Source: Puccinia triticina (Eukaryota; Basidiomycota; Pucciniomycetes; Pucciniales; Pucciniaceae). Taken from it: DNA of 64,000 nucleotides. Every line of letters begins with the position of its first letter. The first letter of the stretch is position 1. The notes under the pieces are model-generated. The model saw only the letters and a program-made list of their open reading frames with translations, ran no database searches and was not told where the DNA came from. Below are positions 11,869 to 24,429 of this stretch, one piece after another. The position numbers and the translations under genes are program-made. The DNA lies in contig NC_070560.1 of assembly GCF_026914185.1 (NCBI RefSeq), forward strand, positions 5,137,501-5,201,500. The letters are read 5' to 3'.

Positions 11869-12648
11869 TTTGGAAGGAGAGGTTGCGTAATACTTCAGAG
11901 GATACTGTGACGGCAAACACAGGGAGATATATCAGTTTCACCTCCTTGTCAATTCTGATGTGGATCAAGTGCCAATTTTTGGTTTGTTGTTACATATGGT
12001 AGCCTGCTTGGCTCAGTTTGTGGATTTACCGAGGAGATATGAAGGGTTATCCATAAAAGTTTATATAAAGTAAACCTCTGGTCATCATTTGCATCGGCAG
12101 AACACAGTTTATGCTTATAATGTCACTAGTTGTATGCAAAGACATGCAAAATGTTGGCCCTGGAATATTTGATGTGAGTTGCTGGGTCAGCATATAAAAT
12201 TTCAAAGCATAAGTATGTTACACAAAAAACAACATTTTGTGATCGCAAAATTTCTGCAAACAAGCAGCTGTTGAGAAGAAACATCTAAACAGGGGTGAGA
12301 TTTGAAATTCCATCACCAGGTCTAGCAACTTCTCTATATGTGCTGGGATTAGTGAGGTGTAACTCAGATTATAATTTGATTGGATCAGATGGATCTTATT
12401 TACGTTGGTGTAGGTTTGGGCTGGATGTCAAACAGCTGGAACACAGACTCAATTGAACTTTCAACTGATTTGCACAAGACTTACACTTGATTTTCACAAA
12501 AGATCAACTGAAATTCAGACAGGTTTGACCAAAACAGGTCCAAAGTTATGCATGACTTACAACCACCATGTCCCGGGGCTCAAACAAAATGTGTTGTCAA
12601 GTTACCAGAAAGCACTTGCATGCAAGTGCCATGGAAACATCCCTGGTG
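11869..12648. other. Intergenic, no gene recognised
   Basis: AT-rich, without convincing open frames. It ends where chromoviral integrase homology begins abruptly near 12649, the 5' truncation point of that element. Confidence 0.5.
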
Positions 12649-13593
12649 ATGGCTGACGTAGGAATTCCAAAGATTATCATTAGTGACAGAGATCCTAAAT
12701 TCACTTCAGAATTTTGGAGGAACCTTCACGACATGCTAGGCACTAAACTGGCATTCTCTACAGCTTATCACCCCCAGACGGATGGATTAGCAGAGAGAAT
12801 GATCCAGACTATAGAGGACATGTTGCGCAGATTCTGCTCCTTTGGTTTTGAATTTAAAAATCATGATGGATACACTCACGATTGGGTAAGCCTATTACCA
12901 GCCCTTGAAATTGCATACAATAGTAGCAAACAATCCTCTACTAAAGTATCTCCATATGTACTAGAAAGAGGATGGATCCCACGTATGCCCAAAGACAATC
13001 TTAATGACAAATTACCTCATCTGCACCCTACCGCTCTTGACTTCAAAAAGATGCTGGACTCAACTCACCAACATGCCAGGAAATGTGTAGATGATGCTGT
13101 TGAATATAACAAAGGAAGATGGGATAAAAGCCATAAAGAAACAGAGTTCAAAATTGGAGAAAAAGTTCTATTATCCACGGTGAATTTTAATAATTTAGGT
13201 GGTAGCAGAAAACTTAAGCCTCCATTCATAGGACCATTCACCATTAAGCAATTGCATGGTAAAAACGCAGTGGAAGTCATTCTTAGTGAAGAACTATCTG
13301 GGAAACATCCTGTCTTTCCTGTAAGCCTGATCAAACCTTACAAAGTCAGGCCGGAAGAAGAATTAGCCCCCCCGCAACCTGTCCCCATAGAAGAGACTCC
13401 ACCCTCAGGACAGTTAAGAGTACATAAAATCTTGAGGGACAAGAAAGAAAGAATACAAGGTAAAGACACCAGACTCTACTTGGTCGGATATAAAAACTTA
13501 TCCGCAGATAGAGATGAATGGCTACCAGAAAGTAATATACCAGATGGACCCATTCACCTAAGAAACTACAGAGCAAGTAAGAGATCAACCTGA
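12649..13593 (+). CDS. Chromovirus integrase C-terminal part and chromodomain (5'-truncated Ty3/gypsy)
   Basis: The frame carries the second and third integrase catalytic positions in ISDRDPKF and GLAERMIQT, followed by the GPY-like C-terminal segment (PPFIGPF). It ends in a chromodomain whose core reads LYLVGYKN...DEWLPE. The chromodomain would steer integration to modified chromatin. Protease, reverse transcriptase, RNase H and the first integrase Asp are missing, so this is a remnant. It is close in sequence to the integrase of gypsy A (61722-62668). A purine-rich tract and the start of a 3' LTR (13659) follow, as expected for the 3' end of a plus-strand element. Confidence 0.85.
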   Translation: MADVGIPKIIISDRDPKFTSEFWRNLHDMLGTKLAFSTAYHPQTDGLAERMIQTIEDMLRRFCSFGFEFKNHDGYTHDWVSLLPALEIAYNSSKQSSTKVSPYVLERGWIPRMPKDNLNDKLPHLHPTALDFKKMLDSTHQHARKCVDDAVEYNKGRWDKSHKETEFKIGEKVLLSTVNFNNLGGSRKLKPPFIGPFTIKQLHGKNAVEVILSEELSGKHPVFPVSLIKPYKVRPEEELAPPQPVPIEETPPSGQLRVHKILRDKKERIQGKDTRLYLVGYKNLSADRDEWLPESNIPDGPIHLRNYRASKRST

Positions 13594-13658
13594 GATGGCC
13601 AAAATTTTTTCTAGACCTTTCCTTTTTCTGAGCAGAGACTCATCTTAGGGGTAGGGAA

Positions 13659-13777
13659 TGTTAGCTGGCTACTATGGCAGAGCCACCGTGACAAATAAAA
13701 ATATAAAAAATAGTTTTACATATGAAAGAGATATTATTACTCTTACACATGTAAAACTACGCAAAAACATTAAATAC
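13659..13777 (+). mobile_element. Chromovirus 3' LTR, left piece, split by copia D
   Basis: The LTR begins TGTTAGCTGG directly after a polypurine-like AGGGGTAGGGAA. It is interrupted at 13777 by copia D. The sequence resumes at 19005 and resembles the order of motifs in the gypsy A LTR, including a tract of AAGTACCC. Confidence 0.6.
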
Positions 13778-14074
13778 TGTTGATATAAACTGAGACAGCA
13801 GACACGATATGTGAGGAGTGTTTGGAAAGGATGAAGTTTATTTCAATGAGGAAAAAGAAAACACAAAGAAAAAGACATACCTGAGACAGCAGACACGATA
13901 TGTGAGGAGTGTTCGGAAAGGATGAAGAAAAGCCTTTCCGAGTGCTGCTGGCTCAGGTTATATAGAGTGAGGAATGATGAGCAAGAGATGTCACAACATG
14001 TGATATGTGAGAGAAATGAAGATTGAAGCGGGAAACAAAAGAGTGAACATGACTACGGTATAGTTAACTCAACA
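13778..14074 (-). repeat. Copia D 3' LTR (297 bp)
   Basis: Begins TGTTGATATA and ends ACTCAACA on the plus strand, matching 18703-18999. The adjacent CCCCCCTCGC is, on the element strand, a polypurine tract GCGAGGGGGG touching the LTR. Confidence 0.95.
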
Positions 14075-14154
14075 CCCCCCCTCGCTGAGATCTGACTAGA
14101 GACATAGTAGAGAGCAGTGAAATAAAATTGGGGAAAAAAAATTAACAAGAGAAA

Positions 14155-17100
14155 CTACACGATGCCAAACATGGTCCTATGTTTTTCCAGGAGAACTCGA
14201 GGTAAAGGCTTCGTCAGCATGTCGGCCAGCATGTCATGCGTTGACACGTGAAAGATTTTTACTTTGGAGTCCTTAACCGCCTCCCGTACAAAGTGGTAGC
14301 GAGCGTCAATATGTTTCGTCCGGGAATGGTGCTCAGGATTGTTTGCAAGAGCTTCGGCTCCCTCATTGTCGACATGGAGGGGAATAGCCTGTTGAGGTCG
14401 GAGCCGGAGTTCAATGAGGAGATTTCGCAGCCAGAGACCTTCTTTGCATGAATCGGAAAGAGATTTGTACTCAGCCTCAGTACTCGATAGAGATACGGTG
14501 GGCTGTTTTCGACACTTCCAGGAGATTGCACCATCCCCCACGCGGTAGGTGTAGCCGGATGTTGAGCGCCGGTCCTCACGATCTTCAGCCCAATCAGAAT
14601 CCGAATAACCACTGAGGGAAAGAGATCCACCCAGCCGAAGGCGGAGATGCTTCGTAGAGATAAGGTAGTGTAGAACCCGGACGGCGGCCGACCAGTGAGA
14701 GACAGATGGATCCTTTAGGTATTGCGAAAGCTTGTTGATGGCGAAGGACACATCAGGACGAGTGCATTGTGATACCCAGAGCAGCGCACCGATGAGCTGA
14801 TTGTACGGACCCGGTGAAGCAGGTTCATCAGGTCTGCGCTTGCGTAGGTCCTTGAAGCCAGAGTCTGTGGGAGTGGATACCGAGACCGGGGGTGATGAGA
14901 GAAAACGAGGGATAAAGTGAGTCTGGGACATATACAGGAGACGGTTTTCGATATCGCGAGTGATTTTTATTGATAAGAAATGATGAAGTTCATCATTAGC
15001 ACCAATTTTGAAGCGAGAGCCTAACGATGTGATGAGGCTGTCCACGCATGAGGGTTCACCAACCACCGTCAAATCATCAACATGAACCGTTACCGCACAC
15101 GAGAGTTTACCATTAGTTAACTGGAAGTACAGTGTCGGGTCGTATTGCGACTGTTGGAGACCCAGATCAAGGAAAGCAGCATGCAACTCCTGATTCCATT
15201 GCCGCGGGGATTGCTTTAAACCGTAAAGCGAGCGGGTGACTTCACACACGTAGTCGGGGTGAACTGGATCTTCAAAACCAACGGGCTGCTCCATGTAGAT
15301 TGGTTCATCGAGATGGCCGTTGAGGAAAGCCGTGGTGAAATTGACCTGGCGCCCCTTCCATTTCTGCGCTGCCAGCAGTGTACAGATCAGACGAAGGGTC
15401 TCCATACGCAGAGTCGGGGAGAAAACTTTGTGGTAGTCTTGGCCGTGAACCTGAGAATAACCAAGGGCGACAAGACGTGCCTTGAGCTTTTGAATGGAGC
15501 GGTCAGGTCGACGCTTGACCTTAAAAACCCATTTCGAACGGATGATTTTCCATTTGGCAGGTCGGGGAACCAGTCGCCAGGTTTCCATCCCTAAAAGCGA
15601 GGAGAACTCTTCATTTGCTGCGCGGAGCCATTTTTGTTTGTTCGGTGATTTCTGCAGTTGGCGCCAGGTCTTGGGCGTGTGGAGGTCATCTGCGGAAGCC
15701 GTCTTGGACCAGTGCCCCAGTCGATCGGGAGCTTTGTGGGCACGGTTGGAGCGACGAACGGGCGGAGGCGAGTTGGGAGGAGGGGGAGAAGGCGGTAGTG
15801 GAACCGATGCGGGAATTGGAGAGTTTGGCCTGTTTGCCGGAGATGGTAAGCGACTGCCCGAGACATCAGGGGAGGGACATGGAGCAGGTGGAAGAGTAGG
15901 AGAAGGAAATGGAGATGGGAGGAGAGAAGGAGTCGCCGGGCGTATAAAAGTCGAAGGAAGAGATCCTGGTGACACAGGAGACTTACTGCCGGAGCTTTAC
16001 AAATCGTTCGGGGATGACGGCCCAGACGAGACGGGGTTAGCACCTCGGTGACGGTTCAGAGGTGCGTGAATGGATGCTGTAAGACGCCTATCGAAACGGG
16101 GTGAGAGAGGGATATTGAGGTGAGGCAAGTCCAGAATGGAGGGGCGAAGATCGGGGGAAGGGACCGGTGGGGATGGCTGAGTGGTTGGAATTGAGGGAGA
16201 GTGAGAAGGCCAGGGTACTTCGACCATAACTTCAGGGGTAGGTTTAACCAAGGGGCAGGTATATGGAAAGACGGAATGATCAAACATGACATCACAAGAC
16301 TTTACCACCTGACGATTTTGGAGATCCCATACACGAAAGCCATTTCCGTCCTTGAGGTAGGAGAGAAACAGTGCCGAACGGCCCTTCGGATCCAGTTTTC
16401 TTCGGTTGGCTTCTGGTACCTTGTACCAGACGAGACAACCAAATGGGTGAAGGTTGTCAAGAGGCACCGATGCTTCGCCTAGAAGGGAGTTAGGGGAATG
16501 AAAACCAGAAGGAGTGCGGAGCGGAATGGAGTTAAAGGAGTAGAGGATGTGGCAGAGCGCATCCACCCAGAACGACTTTGGGAGAGTGGAACCCAGGAGA
16601 AGACATCGGATAAGATTGCCCAGCGTCCGGTTTGCTCGCTCGGCGACACCATTGAGCTCGGGGGAGTGTGGAGGACCTGGTTTGTGTTTGATACCCGACT
16701 CGAGAAGATATGAGTCAAATGCTTTGGACACATACTCGCCTCCGTTGTCGGAGCGGAGGGACATGATTTTTCGGGAACCGGTTTTCTCAAACAACGCTTT
16801 GAATATTTTGAAACAGCGAAAAACTTCGCTTTTGCATTTCATGGGCATAACAGAAATAAATTTAGAGAAATCATCTATAAAAGTAACGAAGTATTTATAC
16901 CCTTCGCAAGATAAGACTTCGAAAGAACCGACGTCCGAGTGGATGAGATCACCGGATACAGAGGAGCAATAAGGATTTCTAGAGGTGAAAGAGGAGCGAT
17001 GCATTTTCGACTGGATGCACGTTTCGCATTGTTGAACATCCATTTCGTTCATGTGAGACGGTTTGATGTTGTTAAGCCTGAGGAGTCGTTTGAGAGACTT

Positions 17101-18576
17101 TAGACCTATATGTGAGAGGCGAATGTGGAAACCCAAAGGAGAGTTATCAGTCTGGTGTGCCGGGACCAGAGAAGCAGATCGGGAAGTCACCTCGGCGGAG
17201 GGGAGATAGAAAAGGTTTCCTTTTCGGTAACCACGACCGACAATGGAACCGTTTGCCTCGAAATCTTTAGCTTTGTAGATGTCACACGAGGAAGGAGTGA
17301 AAACCACACGAAGGGAAGCATCACATAAACCCGCGACGGAGAGGAGAGGTTCGTGGAGATCCGGTACGACCAAGGTTTTGATGGACTTGGTGATGGAGAG
17401 TGGGAGGGAGGAGAGACCCTTGTGAGTAGCGAGTACCACGGAGTGGTCGGCAAGACGGACCGGAGTGGAAATGGTTTTGATGTGAGTAACCAGGTCAGCG
17501 TCGGGAGTCATGCTGATAGAGCACCCTGAGTCAATGTTGGCGTCGACGTGAACGGCGGACGCTTGGTGATGACAGTCGATGACAGATGCGTTTCCGGCAT
17601 ATTCGGAACTCGATTCACCTGAGGAAGAGTTAGTGTCACTCCCGAGCTCGACGACTGTGGTGAGACCCGCTTTGGCGGCAGGTCGGGGGGATTGGCGGCT
17701 GTGAGTGGAGGATGAACGGCTTGTTCCCTCTCGACGGTTTGAATCCTTGTCCGAGCCAGAACAACGTTTTTGATCGTTGTTGCTTCGCCTGGACTGATGA
17801 CCCTTCAGAATACAAGCGGCAGATGTACAGTCGGACAGCTCATGACCTTTAATTCAACAGAAAGAGCAATACAAAGAGTCGTTGAAAGGAGGACGGATCT
17901 TTCCGCCGGAGGAAGTTCTTGCTTTGGACACCGAAACCGAGACATCGCCTTCCACTCGAGATTTTCGACGAAGAGACTCCGCTTTAAGCGCTGCCACTAT
18001 GCGAGCCGAAGTAACGTTTTCCTCGTTCATCATGGCGGACACACAATGAAGCCAGTCCGCAGGGAGAGATCCTAGAAGAGATGCCGCGTGGATATTGTCG
18101 ATAGTGAGTGGTTTCTGCGCGGTGATAAGGGAGTTGAGCCGTTCAGCGCATACTGCCATCTCCTTGATGTGAGATTCAATATCGTCCCCAGTGAGACGAA
18201 GTAGTACTAGTTTGCGGAGCCAGTAGATTCGGCCCCCGGCAGTAGAGTCCAGATGAGCTGCCTTGAGTGCATCCCACATTGCTTTGGCATCCTCTGGGAA
18301 AGCCTGGATAAGACGGAGATTGTCTTGATGGATGGTTCGGACGATAAAAGAACACACGTCGGCGTTATCTTTGGTCCATTTGATGTTGCGGTCTTCGGGT
18401 TTGACCTCCTTGAGGAGGTAGCCGAGGTTGATTGAATTCAGGTGGACAGTGACGACGAAACTCCACTTGAGATAGTTGGAGTCGGCCTCCGGAGCCTGAA
18501 GTTGGGGGATTCCGGTGACTCTGAGAGACGAGGTGTCTGAAGAGTCGGAAATAATGGGTTGAGGGTGTTCTGCCAT
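14155..18576 (-). pseudogene. Copia D gag-pol polyprotein with two in-frame stops
   Basis: One frame runs from the ATG at 18576 to 14155. Gag comes first, ending in a CCHC knuckle (CSFC...GHELSDC) in which a TGA at 17854-17856 sits just after the second Cys. Next are a protease-like segment around DSGCS, an integrase with DVGS, RSDNGGEY and GVAERANRTL supplying the D,D,E residues, a reverse transcriptase with HVDD at the YVDD position, and an RNase H with DSDWAEDR and SSTEAEY. A TAA at 15997-15999 lies between integrase and reverse transcriptase. Both stops keep the frame, so they are point changes, each explicable by one C-to-T. The domain order PR-IN-RT-RH is diagnostic of Ty1/copia. Confidence 0.93.
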
Positions 18577-18702
18577 GGTGACAGAGTTCGTTTCAGTTGA
18601 TGGAACGAGTGATCCTGGTTGATTTGAACACGTTGATTTTGCTGATCGTTTATTAGTTTTTCGAGAAGTTGCGCTGGTTAAGTGCAGCTGGGACTCATAA
18701 CC

Positions 18703-18999
18703 TGTTGATATAAACTGAGACAGCAGACACGATATGTGAGGAGTGTTCGGAAAGGATGAAGTTTATTTCAATGAGGAAAAAGAAAACACAAAGAAAAAGA
18801 CATACCTGAGACAGCAGACACGATATGTGAGGAGTGTTCGGAAAGGATGAAGAAAAGCCTTTCCGAGTGCTGCTGGCTCAGGTTATATAGAGTGAGGAAT
18901 GATGAGCGAGAGATGTCACAACATGTGATATGTGAGAGAAATGAAGATTGAAGCGGGAAACAAAAGAGTGAACATGACTACGGTATAGTTAACTCAACA
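18703..18999 (-). repeat. Copia D 5' LTR (297 bp)
   Basis: Pairs with 13778-14074. The element strand next reads GGTTATGAGTCCCAGC, the probable primer-binding region. Confidence 0.95.
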
Positions 19000-19004
19000 A
19001 ATAC

Positions 19005-20415
19005 ATATATAATTAATTAATTACTCAGCTTTATGTAATTAATATGTGAAATATTATAGAAGATTCTTATTCTACGGTTAAAATAACCTAGGGTACCTCA
19101 CTTACAAGTACCCTTAATTATTATCCCTTCCTTGTGTAAACTGACTTCAAAGTTTGCGCAAGTGCATCACGCCCCGTGTAGATGCACTTGTATGCACATA
19201 TATATATAAGTACATATATTTACACCCATTTTTAGTGACGTAACTGAGGTGTTGTGTATAGTTTAAAAGATGGCTTTATTTGTTGCGTGGCGCACCCAAG
19301 CCCGCGTGCTCTGTTGCCTAGAGCTCAAGCCCGCGCTCCAAGTGTACATATATGCATAATGCATAAACTAGCCTGCAACCAAAGCGCTCAGATTACCAGT
19401 AAGTAAGAATGGGCCAGAATACGCCCCAATAGCAATATTACATGTGTTATATGTCTTGTACACATGTAATTAATCACCAAACAAGATGTAATTACCACGT
19501 CATCCAATATCAAAACATTCTAGATGGAAAAAGGCTCTTGCAACGTGCACAGGAGACACTAGAAAGCGCCCCAGCTTCTCCCAAGCCTCACTACGTGTAA
19601 ATTACAACTGTAGTAAATATGTAGAAAGGACCAAATGAACTGGAGCACTTAATAAGCGCCTCCAGAACATGTATGTAGCACTGCTTGCACGTGTACAATT
19701 GCACAGAAGCCAGTTCTAGTACCTTCTGTGGCACATTTCCACGGAAATGAGCGTCACAGAACCCCCAAACCAGCCCCCATGACGTGTAAGGCATGTGTAA
19801 AAACACGCAGAACCTCTGTAAAAGGCTCTTGGCAACCCTTGTATCCAAGCCCCAAGGTTCCACGACCCACAGCGCCTTCTAGCGCAACCAAATTGCCTCA
19901 GAATGCGCCCACAAGTGTCCCCATGTCCCCTGGGCGCCCCTGGAGGCCTGCCTAGGCTATATAAAGGGCCCTTTCTCCGCCCAAAAGGAGATTCCCCAGC
20001 TTTACATTACCTATTAGAATTTTACCCGCCTTCAACAGCCTCATTAGCCTGTGATTTGCCAGGTAAAATACCTACTTTCGTGATTTTTAGCCCCAATTTC
20101 CGCCCTGAAGCTGTCCAGTAACCACCCTGCCCTCAAGATTACCACTTCTGAGCGCCTCCAACTGCCCAACTTCACGCCTGAAGAACCTCAAGTGCCCCTA
20201 GGGTCTTATACTAGTAAGTTTAAGCCCCTTCTCTTGAGATTCTCCGCTATTTCTTTCTGGGATTTGAAACACCCCTGTTTACAGGCCCCAGTTCTTCATT
20301 CTAGAGGGATTAAACACCCCTGATTTATCAGGCCCCTCTTTAAAATTAATTATATTACGTCAAATTGGCCCAAATTGGCCCAAATTGCCTTATTCTTACG
20401 CCATAATTCCCAACA
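19005..20415 (+). mobile_element. Chromovirus 3' LTR, right piece (approximate end)
   Basis: The sequence resumes the LTR interrupted by copia D. A TATA-like CTATATAAAGG lies near 19957, and the piece may end at CCCAACA (20415), complementary in style to the TGTT start. No coding frame is convincing here. The right end is a guess from TG...CA symmetry because no second LTR copy exists in the window. Confidence 0.4.
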
Positions 20416-21600
20416 ATTACGTTGGAATTAACCCTTATAACCTTGTCTTAGAGTTTTATAACTCTAATCTTTTGCTTTGCACCACGCGTAGCTAGAAGGA
20501 TAATATCCTTGGCATCACGTAGGCTGACAAGTTGAGATATAGTTGTAGAAACACAACAAAACCAACCAATTAGGCAATATTTCACACTGATCAGACTGTA
20601 ACTGCAACATTTTGGGACTTTCATAGACCAAAAATTTCTCAAATTATTGTTCAGATATTGCTGATCCTCATGGTACCAATATCATGAAATAAATCTTAGC
20701 CCTGGTTGAGACACAATGGCAGAAGCACAAAAAACACTGCCTGATAATTTTAGGGGATAGTTTCAAGCCAACCAGACTCAATCAATCTCTTTACATTCAA
20801 AAAATGTTGAACCTCAGATTCTGAGATAACATCAGTTGACCCATTTAGTATATTAGGGGGGTTCACAATAGGATAAAAATAAAACTTGAGAGTCAATTTT
20901 AAGGCCTTTATCAATAACTTTTCAAAAATATGGAAGGATGTACAGGATTAGGTTTCCCCTGGCAATCAGAGGAACTTCTTCATTTTTTAAAAAATTGTCT
21001 GTAAAGGCCTTAACATTGGCTCTAAAGTTTTCTTTTTATCCTATTGTGAACCCCCCTATTGGGGAAACACCCCCCATTTGTCTTTGATTGAACAAAAGAC
21101 GCAAAAGACACCTTACTCAAATCTTGTACAAATGTTAAATCAATCTCAGGCTTAGTAGAAATTTAGGATATTGGATATGATGAGTGATATATACAAGCCA
21201 TTAAATTTGAATAAAGTTGATGCAGCATGATAAATTGAGACTGATTGTTTTTTTTTTTTTTTTTTTTTTTTTTTTTGGAAAGTAGATCTCAACACTTGGA
21301 TCTGCAAGTTCCAAGAGACAATAATTCATGCCTCCCCATTCCTCCTCACCCCTCCCCCTCCCTGCCTGACTTAACAGACTATTTTTTCTCAGGAATAATT
21401 CATATGAGTTTGTAAAAATGACCTATTCGATCTGGCAACAAAATGAAGCTTTTACTATGGTCAAAAACTAAGACAGGGGGAAATCAAGAGGAATAGGGAT
21501 GATATAAGGGTTATGAATTGCAGGAAGGAAAAAATTAAAGAGAAATTTCAAAAAAAAAAAAAAAGATCAATATATGCCATATTGATCAATATATGCCTTC
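20416..21600. other. Non-coding region with a MITE and a T29 run
   Basis: AT-rich, no gene recognised. It holds the Tc1/mariner-type MITE at 20856-21056 and a 29-base T homopolymer at 21250-21278. Confidence 0.55.
20856..21056. mobile_element. Tc1/mariner-type MITE with TA target duplication
   Basis: The 201-bp element starts GGGGGGTTCACAATAGG and ends with its reverse complement. TA dinucleotides flank it at 20854-20855 and 21057-21058. The inverted arms stay similar for about 60 bases, nearly to the centre, so it is a foldback element with no coding capacity. Confidence 0.85.
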
Positions 21601-21859
21601 CCAAATTCATCCATGTTTGTAGTGGAAACGCCACGGCTGGTAGGGCACAACCGGTTGGGGTGGGGTCTTTGTCCATGCTTTCATTGTCTGTACAAGACGG
21701 TAGGCAAGGGTTTCAGTTTTGGCTGTTGCTTGTCTTCAGAACCGGTTCAGGCATTGGTCTGGTTGGGTTGGGAAATATGTAGGAACTTACTGGTCATGGT
21801 GTGGCTGGTGGTTGCTTCAGGATTGTCGGTCATGGCTGGAATGGTCAGAGGGGTTGTCA

Positions 21860-23065
21860 CCGGGTCAAGGCTTTTGTTTGGGGAACCTGATCCCGAACTC
21901 TGACACAATGGAATATAACATGTCTTGATTTTCTGTTGGCCACCTCCCACACGCGCACCAGGTCATTGTAACTCGTGCTCAGGATCTTGTCCCCCGTCGG
22001 ACTGCAGTACGCCAAGAAACAAGCCACTCCAGGCGCGTGACTCGCTAGACAGCTCTCCTGCTCTACATCGCCGATCTCGCTGCTCGGCAGGAGACCCAAT
22101 AGGGCCCGTAGGAACGACAAACTATCAGTAATAACAAAAACCGTACTGGAAGTTTTACAATCTGCGAGCACATCTCGGGGTTTAGGTAGAAGAGAGCAAG
22201 CATAAAAAGAACCTACTGTATCTCTTGGTTCAGTCCGGCAGTCACTGCCAGTCTGTCTCCAGAGTTGGGACAGATACTGAGGCAGCCGATCTTCTTCTTA
22301 GAGGCCGTCCAAAGACGGGCGGAAGACTTGGGTTGGCGGAGGTCGCGATGGACAAGCCTGCCGGCGGTGTCGGAGGCCCAAAGATCGCGGCCGTGGTTTG
22401 CGAAGTCAAAGGCGGAGAAGAGGATGGCGTTGGCGGGAGAGAGGGCCTGGCAATTGACGATCTCCATGCTCTGTTAATGCTTGAAATTCAACTCCTGGAT
22501 CGTGCAGTCGTACGATCTTGTGATGAGCAGATGCGGGTTGCTTAGATGGGCTTGGATGGGCAAGACGGGCAAGTTGGGGGCATGGGTCTGGATGAAGTAG
22601 GACAACAGAGGACACCCCTTCCACATACTCCGGCCAATCTTCCTTGTCTTCTTCTTCCAATTCATTCACTTCTTTTTTGACCCGCCTGGCTGGCAAAAAA
22701 ACGGATGCACCTTGGCCGTGTTTGTCGACAACGTCCAGCGATTTACATTGGTCTGGATGGAAGGACACCGAGTAGACGCGGTTGGGACAGCCTTTACAGA
22801 GTGCTCGCAGCTGCAGGCCGTTCAATTCTTTGGCCAAGCAGTCGTAGTCCTTGTTGTTCCTGGGCAAGTAGTCAAAATTGACCTCTTCCTGCTTCATAGC
22901 TTGGGGGAGGGTGTCAGCAAGGGGCCGGTTCTGTAGAGCAAGAGTGACGGGGTGTGTGCGCTGGATGTGGTTGTGTAAATTAGCAAGCAGGGTGTCGTGA
23001 CAGCAACATGTGCAATCGGGTGGCTGGTACAAGTCATGCAGTGGGTGAGGAGAGCAGAAAGTCAA
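21860..23065 (-). pseudogene. WD40 protein resembling WDR76/Cmr1, frameshifted
   Basis: Fragments in two frames line up in the order expected for the WDR76/Cmr1 family, DNA-damage-linked WD40 proteins. RVYSVSFHPD is followed by an acidic linker, then SYDCTIQELNF, SAFDF...LWASDTAGRLVHRDLRQ, KKIGCLSICPNSGDRLAVTAG and GDKILSTSYNDLVRVWEV. The reading frame changes between about 22560 and 22620, and an in-frame TAA at about 22471 separates two otherwise contiguous blades, so the gene is broken. The N-terminal Cys/His-rich stretch (near 23000) and the exact start are uncertain; ATG at 22897 is the first good candidate. The last part probably follows an intron between 22171 and 22213. WD40 identity is clear; the Cmr1 assignment is moderate. 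Confidence 0.6.
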
Positions 23066-23119
23066 TGGTCTTTGACAGTTGAAGGGGAATATGCATGTCT
23101 AACCGCCTCACTAAAAAAT

Positions 23120-24050
23120 CAACGGTGTGGTAACCCTGTTTCTGTTCATACTATCACCCTCATATCACCTAAACCCTTCATAAATACCTCATTATTACTT
23201 CATATTCAGATTCTACACCCGATTTTACCCCTAGTCACCCACTCATTACACCTAGGATTTCCAAATGGATCAGCAGTTATTGGCATGTATAGTTTTGGCA
23301 GGTATTTTCTTCTTACATATCCTTAGCATTATTACATACATCATTCATTAGTATCATAGCTACATAGGACTGCAAATCTTACATAACTTCATTACTCATT
23401 TTACCCTTCATATGATATCAGCAGTACATTCCTTCATAGCTCTTGTAGTTATTATCAAATGCTCATCATCATTTCATCTTCTACATAGTTACCTTTCATG
23501 TACACTCCTTGGTCATTGCACCTTCATCATTACTGCTCATATTCAGATATTGTTACTATGTGCTCATCATGTATCACCCCCCTGTAGTACTTCTCACATA
23601 TATAAACACCCCTCTAGATGTTGTATCCCCATCATGCACTTTCTACTACATCCCCTCTGTAGCACCTTTTACACCACCCTTACATGCACTTTCTACTACA
23701 TCCCCTCTGTAGCACCCTTTTAACATCACCCTTGTATGCACTTTCTACTACATCCCCTCTGTAGCACCTTTTCATCACACTTAGATACACTTTCTTCACC
23801 AAAGAAATATATCCCCCAGCATATATCTCATTACCCATCTCAGAGTGACTCCCCAAGAGCTTCTGCTTTTCTCCCCTTCTCACTTCTCCTCTCTCACTCA
23901 GTAGGATTGATACACCTCAAACTCATAAAGTGTTAAATTCATCTAAGTCAAAGAGAATCATCAGCCACACCCTTTTCTTTTTCTTAGTGTAACCCTCTCT
24001 CCATCAGCATTAGTCAAGAGGGCAGCCTCACCAGCACCTGTAGCCTCTTC
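23120..24050. other. Pyrimidine-rich non-coding stretch
   Basis: Strongly C/T-biased on the plus strand with many TCAT and CACC words. No gene is supported; the open frames come from the low-complexity bias. It includes the 50-bp tandem repeat at 23631-23780. Confidence 0.5.
23631..23780. repeat. Tandem repeat, about 50-bp unit, three copies
   Basis: The word TGCACTTTCTACTACATCCC recurs at 23635, 23685 and 23737, each followed by CTCTGTAGCACC. The spacing is 50 then 52 bases. Confidence 0.85.
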
Positions 24051-24429
24051 TACATTATTAGTAGTGTAGTTGAATATTTCCCCTCACAGCTCTTTCCTGA
24101 TCTTTTAGGAGTTCCACAACGGCCAGGGTGTTTGTTGTGTTGAATTGCAAGCGTTGGAGAGCTTGCGGTGACCGTAGTGGTTTTGCCTGGTAAGTTGTAG
24201 GCGTGCATGGTGAGGTACACCCGGGGAGTCCTTTGACGAGGATATCTCAAGGAATCCTCGTGGATTCCCCGTAGTGCCCCTGCGCAAGCTTGGACCAGCG
24301 GCTGCTGGTCCACACGTTCACGTGTTCTCCACCAAATGGATCATGGGGGCTCCTCGTGATGATCATCCGAGGATACCGACTCCGCCCGCCGTGAAATCCA
24401 CGTGGAACACGGTACCGAGCTGGTGAAAA

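Larger units (their letters stand above)
13773..19004 (-). mobile_element. Ty1/copia element D, complete, with AATAC target duplication
   Basis: The 5-bp direct repeat AATAC (13773-13777 and 19000-19004) flanks two 297-bp LTRs. The element reads leftward, so the right LTR is 5'. By eye the LTRs differ at two sites, both a CpG in the right copy changed to TpG or CpA in the left copy. That implies recent insertion, into the chromovirus LTR beneath it. The polyprotein frame contains two stops, so this copy is probably defective. Confidence 0.95.

Noticed and set aside
12453..12648. Coding sequence upstream of the chromoviral integrase remnant
   Set aside because: No integrase-like residues occur before about 12649 and the frames there look random.
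23580..23780. CRISPR-like array
   Set aside because: Only three tandem 50-bp units without unique spacers, in a eukaryotic context; a simple tandem repeat explains it.
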